From Sipunculus nudus (taxonomy: Eukaryota; Annelida; Sipuncula; Golfingiida; Sipunculidae), in contig CM049317.1 of assembly GCA_026874595.1 (NCBI GenBank), positions 12,096,382-12,160,381 on the forward strand: 64,000 bases of DNA. The letters are read 5' to 3'. This document shows positions 46,680-57,319 of the stretch, one piece after another. Below the pieces are notes generated by a model, which ran no database searches, was not told where the DNA came from, and saw nothing but the letters and a program-made list of their open reading frames with translations. Within the stretch, counting starts at the first letter, position 1. The number at the start of each line of letters is the position of its first letter. The position numbers were made by a program, and so were the translations under genes.

Positions 46680-49600
46680 ATTTAATCTGTGAATCTCGTC
46701 ACTTCTTTGTTAGCTATATAGATGTAACATATTTATGTTGATGTTCTATGATATAATATTTTTTTTTCTGAAATGACTTTGATAAAATTTTCGGTGGAAG
46801 AAGATATATGTTGGCTATGTATCAGTGAAATGTTGATTTTCTAACAATATTAATTCTGAAAATTCTCATGCTGAAACATGGTTCTTCTGGGAACCGTTTG
46901 GCCAGTCATACCCTTTTACAATATGGTACTTTAAGGTGGAAGTTTGTAAAATTACATCTCATACCAGACCTTTAATATCTTACAATCAATTGGATGATTA
47001 TTTGTAGAGAGAAATTTTCGGTCTGACTCGGGGAAGCTGTAAAACTCGACAGCTGGGGAAAACGTTTTGTTCTCCCCTCGTAAGAGTACGGTGCAAATGT
47101 GAACGATATAATATGCACCAATCAGAAAACATACATAATGTGATTGAATCATAAAAAACACACTACGAGCAACAGTTGAAAAGTAAAAGCAAAACATATT
47201 TGCATACTGGTACATCTCACCCATCAATGAAAATATTGAACAGTACATATACAGTGCAGCAAATATATCCATACTAAAGCGATAATTTGCCCATGCAAAG
47301 AGCACACTATAAAATTGTAGAGCGGTATCCTAATGACGTTTTAGGCATTACGATTACTTAAAATCATGAGGCAAATCATGCTTGCGCGATTAAATGAATT
47401 AAGGTCATACGTAGTTATGAGTAAGTAATGTTATTTCTGCTGGTATTATAACATGAAAAAATTATACTTTTGGTTCGTTCTGGGAAATTATATTTTTTTT
47501 CGGATAAATAAGCACTTTTCAAGGAACTTTGTTAAACAGTTATAATAATAGTTTTGTTATTTAAGATAAAACCACATCAAATGTTCATTATTGCATGTTT
47601 AAACCTTTTCGGTTTGTTTTCTGGATCCACAATAATGGAAATGCTGGGAGAACTTTATGTGTTTACCTAAACAATATATTAAATAATGTTTGACGTCACC
47701 AACATGGGAACGCAGCTCATGCTTTTCCAACATCAGAAGCATTTAATGGATTATATAGATTTATAAAACAAAGTACTTGATTATACTTTGTTACAGACTA
47801 GACCTGTGTCATATCGTTAAGTATAAAAAAAGTCGAATTTTAAGTACTTAAAGGAAAATATTAGGTCTGATATTTTAATTATGTCATTTACAAGAAATGA
47901 ATTTTCGACGAAGCAGTTTGTTGTTCAATTTACTCCAAATAAAAAGATACAAACAAAAAAGCATGTATAGGATATTTATTATGGTCACGGCTTGACAAGA
48001 GAAGCAAAATTAATTACAGAAATCTTGTGCACATAATCGAGTTTGTTTATCATTTATTGAATGATAAACAAAAGCAGCTATAAAGTTTCTGTGTGATTTC
48101 AGGTTTAATGGGGATTCTCTGTATGATCTGATTGTAGATGAAACTGTTAACGATAAATTTGCCTCTGTGTTATATACACACAAGTGAAACCATGTAAGCA
48201 CATTAGCCATATACCAGCCGTCCTGTAAAATGAAGGCTTAACTGATTTATATCTTACATGACTTACCTCAAAGTTAAGGAAACAATGATGCATGAGTAAT
48301 GAAAAGAGCTGGAGCGGAGGCTTATCGGCAAATCTACCAAACATTAATCAGTTCATGTGCAGAGCCTGTCGTTATTTATGAGGATCCCAGAATCGTGGTT
48401 CAGATAATGCATCATTACTAAGCCATATGATTGGCTATATTAACATAGGTATAAGATGTCTTTGCGCTCAAACTGCTGCTAGGCTCACCATGTGTAAAAA
48501 GCTGTAATAGAGTTTACAAAAATACAAATAATCAAATATTCAAGCACCCAATCAAGGCGGGGAGTAAACAGCGGTAAGAGAATCACTGAACTACCGTCTG
48601 TTAGAAAACATGCGCATTTATGTGTGTAGTATTAGTTTGCCGGTCGCTGTCGGCTGTGTTTCAAAAACAACTGAGGGAAACATAGACCTGACTGCCGTCA
48701 CTCTAGTTCGTTGTAATAAATCTAAGTGTATACTTGATGTTCAGTTTGTTTAATATGAGTCCGTCTTGATCCGGAACCCTAGTTTCCTTTAAATTGAAGC
48801 CAATTTTAACTAACCTTCGTTCGTTTCCTAAAGATCTATACGTAACTTGAGGCTTCCGTTATATCGGAGCTAGATATAACGAGACTTGACTGTACAGTTA
48901 AGGATTTATACAATAGCACTCATTTTTCACAGACATTCCACACACTAATATCGATTTTCTGTCGTCCGCTGTTCTAGTCGCAGAAATGTTCAATGGCATT
49001 TCCTCCCGTGTGGTGTAACGGCTACTTCTGAAAAACTTATCCAGACATTTATAAAATAACTTTATCACATTTCACGTCAACAAGCTCGACATTTCTTTAA
49101 CAAGAGCAGGAATATAACTGCACTGTTCCTTTCCCCAGGGGTTCACAGGCATGAATGGTCTCTTGACAAGGCTATTCCTGCATATGAACACTTATCCAAA
49201 CGAACAGATGCACATACTTGTTACAACCCTTTCTCCATGGTGTAACAGTTAAAGATCAGCTGACCGAAAGTTACCTAAACTGGAAAGATAGCGACCGTAG
49301 TCTTTCAGCTAGTCCCTTGCGTTGCTCAATTAAAAGTGCATCCTAAATGCTTACATCAGATTCGGAGAAACACTAAGTCACCTGAGCTCCTGCTGGAAAT
49401 TTTGAGTTCCATTGACTCCCTTAGAATTATTCATTTTATGCAAAATTTATGACAAACTATTCTTTAATAACTTAGTAGACAGTGATAGAAATGTGTCTGC
49501 TATTTTATATGATGAATATTGGCTTTACCTACGTATTACATACTCGTACATTTAAACTGCCTTTTGTCTGAGAGATACCAGCTACCGTTAACATGTCTAT

Positions 49601-51760
49601 CATCATGAGCGTACAGTTATCACAATCGGGGAAAATACTCGGCACTATCATTTCAAAGCATAGTTTGAAGCTTATGAAGAATCTAATTATTTCAATGTTT
49701 CAAGTTTCAATGTGTTTCATTCACACTGTCAATAAGTTCGTCTTTAATATTTTGACCGATTAAAAAGGCGCCACTTAAAGTGGAACAAATTGATAACATT
49801 TTTTCCCATGTTGAGTATATTTGCAAAGCAAAGCAAAGATTGTTCACATTTATCCACCAGTGGCTCTTGGTGAGCATATGAGCCCTTCGCGCATCCCATT
49901 CCACCCCTGTCCTGCTTCCCCGGGGGCTGATTTTATTTTACGATTTTGAGAAGCGGCAATGATAAAAAATAATTTTCCTGACGGCGGGGCAGGTGAAGAC
50001 TAAATGCTTGGATATGCGATGCGGCATATAAAGAGGAATGAGGAGATGTTTACTTTTACTCAAATGTTATACACATGTCTGTTATGTAGCTTTGGTTATT
50101 TCATTTACTAAACTGCTATTTCACCTTAAAAATCTGATTTGTCAGACAGATCATTCTTCTTTGTAATGACCGCTGGTAATAATATTGTAAACATGTACCT
50201 GGATATATTGTTCTATATATAGACTTTTGCTCACTGTAGGACTATAGTTGTGGCAAGTCGCGTATATTATATATAAGTTATTATGTATATTATACAATAT
50301 AACTGAGAGTAGAGCAACAGAATATTTACCTTAGTAAGTGCTGTATCAACCACTATAATAAATATGACAATCATGTGAAAACTTGCAAATACTTTTCTCG
50401 TGGAAGATTAATTTCAGAAAGTTTTAAATTCATAACAGAGCCTGTTTAAAAGGAAACTAATCTTAGTGCCTTTTAAAGTACACATTCTGCGATCACGTCC
50501 ACCCAAAGAGGTCTGATAGTATTGATTTACTTGGCCGCAGGAATGATTAAGGGGAATTCGATTGATCGCGGTAACTGTGCATCTATGGGTGGCTACTTAA
50601 ATAATATTACATTTAATATAAATTAATTATATTTGTAAATTTATTGTACATAAGGTTGGTCTATAATAATTATACTACTACTACTACTACTACTTCTGCT
50701 TCACCCTCTAATAATAATATTAAAAATAATTAATAATGGACATATGTAGATTACCATTTTGGTTTGGGACTACGTGACAGAGCTGGAAGGCTCGCACCCT
50801 ATCATGTAAGATTTTTCCTGATGTCAGAGTCCTGCCATGAAGAATTAACCCTGATTCAGGGCCTTTCAAGAATAACCTCACAGCTGAAAGTCACGTTATT
50901 CTAATTTTTACTTAATTTCTCAACTGAATCCCGATTCGAAAAATACTATGAAAATGTCTGTGAAAGGAAACGAGGGTTATCTATGGGAAATGATTGTTCT
51001 CTGTTTATCATCTTTGTATATTTCTTTTTATAATTGAACTTCTTAGATATTTTTTTAATACTCAGTATAATTTAACGATATTGCTTTGTGTCTTGTGTTA
51101 TGTCGATTTACGGAAATTCGCCCTGAAGTGTGATTGTACAGATAGGTCTGGTGGCCGATGAGTGTACTCACCATAATGAGGCTGTGGGATGGCCTATAAA
51201 ATGCTACTGATGGAGTATCTATTGGAAAACGAAAAAAAAATATTTATTGGATAGTAAAAGAGTACAGTTCCTTTGCACACCAAGCCGTTGCATTTAAAAC
51301 TTGTGATTCTACACGTTGTTGTCCTTTCGTATTAGTATCCTATACTAAAATAACAGATATAGAAGATGCGTCAAAGTACAAACACAACACGCAAAATTAA
51401 CTTTTGGTGCATTCCCTGATCGTGACCCTGATTACAGCAGACACGGTCTCTGTAGCTTTATAGTAGCTAGTCTCTATTATATGTTAGAATAGGTATAACT
51501 TATAAAGCCTGTTCGGATTTAAAGGACAGTGCTACGTTATATAGAATCAACTATTACTATTGTATTTTAGACGTCTCCATTTGTTAAAGAGAGCAGAGCA
51601 TAGTCAATACGGTCTGAATAATGTATAGATACTAATTGGAATTAGTCTGATTGTACACTTATAAACATGTAGAGCAACCCAGAGGTTTGTCGATATTCTG
51701 GCACTAATCGTATTGGAAACAACAAGAAACTTAAGGTAAGGTAATATGGGCTATCTTCCT
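46680..51760. other. Gene-free intergenic stretch
   Basis: No exon was recognised. Contents: a pogo-type transposon end at about 48836-48894 and an (ACT)n run at about 50676-50693. The remainder is AT-rich without visible structure. Open frames such as 46952-47305 on the minus strand have no splice or similarity support. Confidence 0.5.
48836..48894. mobile_element. Right end of a pogo/mariner-type element
   Basis: TTATATCGGAGC followed by TATAACGAGACTTGACTG and TA is the reverse of the common TACAGTCAAGTCTCGTTATA terminal repeat. A partner end was not found, so only a fragment is called. Confidence 0.45.
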
Positions 51761-51778
51761 TTCTCTCTCTCTCTCTCC

Positions 51779-51827
<49 letters not shown>

Positions 51828-51828
51828 C

Positions 51829-51867
<39 letters not shown>
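51760..51867 (+). repeat. (CT)n(AT)n compound microsatellite
   Basis: A CT run of about 90 bp with a few CCCT and TTCT interruptions, passing into a short AT run. It ends about 95 bp upstream of the start codon at 51962, so it may lie in the promoter or 5' leader of that gene. Confidence 0.95.
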
Positions 51868-51868
<1 letters not shown>

Positions 51869-51961
51869 TTTCGGTGCTTGCCAAATATACAGGTGTATGA
51901 AATAATTTTTGTTGCTCTCATTGGCTCTTGGTCGTGATCCGTGTGTTTGATTGTAATCAAT

Positions 51962-52061
51962 ATGGGGCCTGGGCAGGCAAACCTGCTTATCTGGGCAATA
52001 TGCATCATGATGTTTTATATCACAGATGTGGGAACAGCTGGAATAAAAAAAGCTGATACCG
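51962..52061 (+). CDS. Secreted glycoprotein gene: signal-peptide exon
   Basis: ATG at 51962 opens 33 codons plus one base, ending at a consensus donor GTAAGT (phase 1). The peptide MGPGQANLLIWAICIMMFYI followed by TDVGTAGIKKADT is a typical signal peptide: short polar start, about 14 hydrophobic residues, then a small-residue cleavage region near GTAG. The following exon at 52980 begins with exactly the two bases needed to complete a Gly codon. The start is chosen because it is the first ATG of the hydrophobic segment and the only one upstream in frame. Confidence 0.72.
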
Positions 52062-52083
52062 GTAAGTGCTCCATTAGATTAAA

Positions 52084-52084
52084 T

Positions 52085-52140
<56 letters not shown>

Positions 52141-52154
52141 TATATATATATATG
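52084..52154. repeat. (AT)n microsatellite
   Basis: Long AT run in the first intron of the secreted-protein gene. Similar runs follow at about 52292-52335 and 52528-52622. Confidence 0.95.
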
Positions 52155-52292
52155 TTAACTTATTTTTATCACTATCTATTATTTATTGTGTGTTAATAAA
52201 TGGGTTAAGAAATAAATAAGTCTATCTAAAAGGCTCAACTCTTGCTCTTACAACAAACTTCGACTACAGATTAACACGGCATTATCATTGAT

Positions 52293-52325
<33 letters not shown>

Positions 52326-52523
52326 GTATGTATATATCTGTGTGTTTTTTTTTAATAAAGTCAATAAGATAATATGTGCCTTTGATAATTGTTTACAAGT
52401 AAGATAACAGGTAAAAATGAGGTTGATTCTGGTTTCCATCAGAACCTTCTATGCCTAGTACCATTACCCCATGTGAGGGTATGCAAACACGAATACATTT
52501 TCATGTTATGAGGTTTGTGGAGG

Positions 52524-52527
<4 letters not shown>

Positions 52528-52569
<42 letters not shown>

Positions 52570-52586
52570 CTATATATATATATATT

Positions 52587-52622
<36 letters not shown>
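52528..52622. repeat. (AT)n microsatellite
   Basis: Third and longest AT run of the intron, with a few interruptions. Confidence 0.95.
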
Positions 52623-52623
<1 letters not shown>

Positions 52624-52979
52624 TCAGGTGTCTATTTTCATCATGTTTTCTTACTAATGTGTTCCTATGTCAATATCATCTCTATATCTTATACATTTAC
52701 CCTGTGTGGGATGATAAAGATTTTACCAGATTTAATTTGTTTGTTGCAATTTCCTTATCATGGTGCATTTAAGATATTGTAAATTTTATTTCAAATTGTC
52801 ATTTGTCTTCGTTGATGATATGAGTACATTCACATTTAGTTTTTATCTTTCAAAACCCGTAAACAAATTCAGAGTAACGACTATTGTGCTTGAGGGAATG
52901 GTCCTCTTGGAGTCAGTGTCTTCGTGGTCGGAAATCAAGATTTTGTGATGGTTATTCAGGCGAATAACATTTGCTTCAG

Positions 52980-53492
52980 GAAAAAAAACACTCATTTGCA
53001 ATAGCCAAAACGTTGGGAACATAACTGTAAAACGGATATCAGCAATCCACAATGAGACTTCTTCAAAGTACACAAACAAAGAAGATAATGTTTATGAAAC
53101 GAGTAGGCATGTCTTCAAGTCAGTAAACCTTACGGCGGAGCCATTAAAAAAAGGAAGAAACTTTCAAGAAAACTCTCAACGAAGCAAAGGGGGTTTCGTC
53201 TATCCATACAAATGTAACAAATGAAAGAGGTTTCAATAGAACAGAGCTGTTGGAGCATATACAACAGCTCTGTTCTATGACTGGAATCCAGACAACAGGA
53301 ACCAATACATCAGAACATGCAGATGAAACTCTCAACGGAACTGAGGGAGATGTAGCTATAAAGATTCAGCGCACAGACATTACTTTGCTTAATAAATCAA
53401 ACATTCAGTGCAGTACGGGTCCAACTCAGAAGCACCAAACCACACCGGAAATTAAATCGTATATGGACCCTGAGTGTAAACGTCAAGTCAAG
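52980..53492 (+). CDS. Secreted glycoprotein gene: long N-glycosylated exon, one apparent frameshift
   Basis: Acceptor TTTGCTTCAG, donor AAG|GTGCGT. The first frame (52982-53146) reads KKTLICNSQNVGNITVKR, then SSKYTNKEDNVYETSRH and SVNLTAEPLK. The second frame (53148-53492) continues with NVTNERGFNRTELLEHIQQL, TTGTNTSEHADETLNGT and YMDPECKRQVK. The two frames differ by one base exactly at an A7 run (53146-53152). With six A the whole exon is open for 170 codons. It could be a sequencing error, an inactivating indel, or slippage. It has eight N-glycosylation sites and four cysteines, many Thr, and no known domain, so it is probably an extended extracellular region. It carries a perfect 16-bp inverted repeat. 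Confidence 0.65.
53236..53278. repeat. Perfect inverted repeat, 16-bp arms, 11-nt loop, inside the coding exon
   Basis: ATAGAACAGAGCTGTT (53236-53251) and AACAGCTCTGTTCTAT (53263-53278) are exact reverse complements. In the mRNA this would be a stable hairpin, and the reading frame stays open through it. Confidence 0.92.
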
Positions 53493-53720
53493 GTGCGTTT
53501 GCAATGTTTTTGTAATCCTTAGGAAGACATCTTACGCATCTTGCAATATCGTAATCTTAATTTCCAAAACACATATTTTACAATGTTGAAACTGTAAAAT
53601 TAAATACATTTGAGCCCACAGCATTTCTTTCAAATCACTGAAAAATAATATTGCACAAGTATATTTTATCATCAATACGATTTCACAATCCTATGAATAA
53701 ATACTATATAGTGTTTTGTT

Positions 53721-54590
53721 CTACCAGATATAAGTTGCACTGCTTGATTTGATGGAGGATTTGCCTGTGGACGCTATTTTAAAAACGATACCTTTGCCTC
53801 CTCCTGCTACAGAAAGATAAAGCTGTCAATTAGTTTGACGTGGGCTGTAAAAGGGTGTAAAATGTTGAATGCGGAAATCGTCAGTGTAGAATCTCTTTCT
53901 GGGGAGAAACAAATTGAGAGCATAATAAGAGAAATAGGAGGTATTAACACGTTAAGCTGTCGTTAAGCTGTCTTAACCTGTTTCATACGCCCCTTCTTGT
54001 ATTTAAATAAAAAATGACGTGCTCTTCATGCTATCTACTGTAGATTCAGAAATATTAGTTGGGATTTTATTTTCGTGGTTTTCGTGGAACAAGATAATCC
54101 ACGAATTCATAATTCCAACGATAAAAAAATCACACGGTCAGAGGATATATGGTATCTACCAGATATAAGTTGCATTGCTTGATTTGATGGAGGATTTGCC
54201 TGTGGACGCTATTTTAAAAACGATACCTTTGCCTCCTCCTGCTACAGAAAGATAAAGCTGTCAATTAGTTTGACGTGGGCTGTAAAAGGGTGTAAAATGT
54301 TGAATGCGGAAATCGTCAGTGTAGAATCTCTTTCTGGGGAGAAACAAATTGAGAGCATAATAAGAGAAATAGGAGGTATTAACACGTTAAGCTGTCGTTA
54401 AGCTGTCTTAACCTGTTTCATACGCCCCTTCTTGTATTTAAATAAAAAATGACGTGCTCTTCATGCTATCTACTGTAGATTCAGAAATATTAGTTGGGAT
54501 TTTATTTTTGTGGTTTTCGTGGAACAAGATAATCCACGAATTCATAATTCCAACGATAAAAAAATCACACGGTCAGAGGATATATGGTAT
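53721..54590 (+). repeat. Recent tandem duplication, two 435-bp units
   Basis: Units 53721-54155 and 54156-54590 are nearly identical; I see two differences (GCACTGC against GCATTGC, TTTTCGTGG against TTTTTGTGG). Each unit ends with the first 120 bp of the TIR element that is complete at 54471-55755, so the duplication happened after that element inserted. No exon is called in it: all three frames after the TTCTACCAG acceptor-like site stop quickly. Confidence 0.92.
54036..54155. mobile_element. Truncated copy of the TIR element's left end
   Basis: A 120-bp left end produced by the tandem duplication rather than by its own insertion, as the unit junction cuts it off. Confidence 0.85.
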
Positions 54591-55755
54591 CTTAACGGCA
54601 GCTGGTGATCGACTTTATATATATAATTTTTACCGCTGGCTGAATTTTCAAAAAAGGTGCAAAAATTGTTTATACTATTTTATGATTGTCTTTTGATACA
54701 TTTATTAAATGCACTGAATCGCTTTTCGTAAATTACTAAAACACGCCCCCAAAATACCTTTACAATGAGGCAATACCAAAGTATAATTTAAACTGAAAAC
54801 GTATCCCCACATTTCCTCTTATCATCATTTCGGATGAAAAATTCAAGAACAATACCACATTTCTGTCGCGCAAACCGGTAGTTCTGACACGCCAAGAACG
54901 GTACACAAGTTCCAATGTTCATCACCACAGCTACCGAGGCACGGCTTTTTCGGAACCGGCCTTTTCAACCTTCTTTCAATAGAGATTAAACGAGACTTAC
55001 GCCACCTATTGGCCTAAAAGACCAGGGCCGTGTAAACGCATTTGCATTACCGCGATTACCGCGGTACGCGAAAGAGCACTTATTCCGAATATTGCGACAT
55101 CAGTTGCGTGCATAACAGTGAGCCATTAATAATACATACAGGCGGTACTTCTTCCGAATATTGCCGATAGTTGTACATATATGTTAGCGTAAGTAAGAGC
55201 CACAGAATACTATTAGGCAAATTATTTCTTTATAATCTTCAAACACAGCTGATATGATTAATGACGGACGAACGGTGTCTCGTCTCACCGCCCCGTGAGA
55301 GATTTACAGGCGCAACATGTGACTACAGCCAATAGATAAGAAAAAAGTTAAAAACCTTCATGTGGACGGCCGGTCCCGTTTCATTTTTTCTCCGGTCAAG
55401 TGATGGTTTACGTTTTCTGTGAACGAGGTGTGATCGGGTGTTATAACTGATAGCCGATGTATCGCCCGGCACGTGTCGGTCACGGCTGATTAATTCTTTG
55501 TTAGGCTCAGGTCGGGCGGAGCATGTTTGTTCAACACTGACCCGTTTACCGCGGTACAGGCGCACGGTGTGATAAGCATCAAAGCCGAACCACCTGTGTA
55601 CATCGGGCTCGTCTTCCTTGCGCACATGGAGGTATTAATATACACAATTTCCTAAAGTTTTCTTTGTCTTTCCACGAATTCAAATACCCAACGATATGCG
55701 TTTTGTACAAAAACCACGAAATTTTAAGCCCACGATATTATATGAATCTACAGTA
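54471..55755. mobile_element. TIR DNA element, copy 1 (1285 bp, TA target site)
   Basis: The ends are inverted TACTGTAGATTCA and TGAATCTACAGTA, with TA as the likely target duplication. The terminal repeats are long and imperfect and share GTGGG...TTTCGTGGTTTT. Subterminal ATTCGTGG/CCACGAAT pairs are present. It shares nearly all of its length with 57930-59070. No transposase is visible. A minus-strand ORF of 100 codons (55323-55625, beginning MRKEDEPDVHRWFGFDAYH) is retained in the other copy, but has no recognised domain. The superfamily is not fixed; the TA site fits Tc1/mariner. Confidence 0.82.
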
Positions 55756-55823
55756 TTACATGAAATTTACTAGAATTTGCACCTGCATGTATGCGCTTGA
55801 GATCGTTTCAATCTTTCATATAG

Positions 55824-56052
55824 GATGTAATGCCGATCAATACTGGACGTCTGAATCAGATGAGAAAGAAGAGGGATTATGGCTGTGGACGGCAACTAAT
55901 GAACAAATAGTGTACGACAACTGGGGTTCCGGCAACCATCAAACAGAGGCTATAACAATGTTCCAGAACACCATCTCGCAGTTGTAAAGTATCACGAAGG
56001 GTTGGTCTAGAATGATTTGGAGGAGAACAGAACCCATCAGTACATTTGTGAA
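55824..56052 (+). pseudogene. Degraded C-type-lectin-domain exon
   Basis: After acceptor TTTCATATAG the frame reads QYWTSESDEKEEGLWLWTAT then VYDNWGSGN, the central CTLD signature (EG-W-W, then NW-G). In another frame the end reads EENRTHQYICE, the normal CTLD finish, followed by a consensus donor GTAAGT. Between them there is a frame change, an in-frame TAG where Trp is expected (GLV-stop-NDL), and loss of the Cys before it. It lies 69 bp right of the TIR element and inside the last intron of the secreted-protein gene. It is a relic of another lectin gene, or possibly a decayed exon of this gene. Confidence 0.7.
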
Positions 56053-56059
56053 GTAAGTG

Positions 56060-57300
56060 GCAGTGATAAGTCGATGTAACACTATATGATACTGATTCTC
56101 TTTGGTTATGATATTGCGAGTAAGCTAACAATACGTTTTCATGAGATAGGCATGGCCTTTTTATCATTCCTGGGATTTTTATGACTGACTATATTGGATG
56201 ATGTGGGATAAGCATTTTTTAATCCCAGTGGAAGTTAATACCGTGTTTTCTACCAGTTGAAAATAACATTTGTATTTAATATATCTAGCTGTATATATGG
56301 TTTATTATATGTTCCTGAAGCTTCGTTTCATACATTTATGAACCAAGTAAATTGCTTTGCATAAGCTTTTGGAATTTTATTTTCTAACACGTATAAATTT
56401 ATTATCTTCCCAAAAAGATCACCGGTGAAATGAAACCGTGTACACGAGAGGATTGTTTATGTTATTGAGTGAATGTGAAGTGCAACTTAATCTGACCATG
56501 TTTAATTTTGGGCACCGACTGTTATTGGGATGTACATTTCCATTTTCAGATATATGTAATATGTTTTTTTATACAAAGTGTATAAATTTCCCAAAGGAAA
56601 CAATGTTGTTGCTCTATAACTCAACCTTGAAATTAAAAAAAAATATATATATATATAAATAACAAAAAGTGTTTAGGCATATATTTTATATTATATAATT
56701 TATTTTTATGTCCTTCTTAAATAAGTATGATGAATATGTGACTATTTATATATGTTTGTGTCTTGTAAAAGTTCAGAATTTGAAATTGCAGTCTTCTTGA
56801 AATTACTTGGATTCGTCCTTAACAGCAGCCAGGGCGTTTCGTTAAATTGCAATATTTTTCACTTTCATATTCCTTTAATAAATTTTAAGCATTTTGATGT
56901 ACATGGCATACGGGATATAGTAGGTCATAAAACCGTGAAATTTGTTGTGAGGTCTTTCTGAGTTAAGCGATCACAGTCACACCATAGTCAATTCAATTTA
57001 CTATGAAACGCAAGATATGTGAAACATTACTACAATAATCTAACTCAGGATATAACGTTCCCAGTATTTAAAACCTTATATCATATACCCCCGACCTTAC
57101 GGATTAAGTACAGATTTTGACGACTTAAACGGCCAGTGATAACCAAATCACACTTGAGCAGTATCTATACTTAACTCGCACGCCCTCCTATAGTGTCAAC
57201 GAATGCGGCGAGCGTCTTAATTAAAGCGGTCACCCTTGCCCCCTAGTCGTCGTCACTCCGACTTCTATCGATTGCTCTGTTGATTTTGACCATAATTCAC
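56060..57300. other. Gene-free intronic stretch
   Basis: AT-rich, no repeat or exon recognised. A short AT run lies at 56645-56657. Confidence 0.45.
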
Positions 57301-57319
57301 GACCATAATTCTGTTTTTT

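Noticed and set aside
46952-47305. 117-codon minus-strand frame with hydrophobic segments
   Set aside because: No similarity, no splice or promoter context, in a gene-free AT-rich stretch.
51642-52008. Arg/Glu-repeat and Ser/Leu-repeat frames
   Set aside because: Translations of the CT microsatellite upstream of the signal-peptide exon.
55323-55625. 100-codon minus-strand frame as a host gene
   Set aside because: It lies fully inside the TIR element and is repeated with it at 58704-58940. Kept only as a finding.
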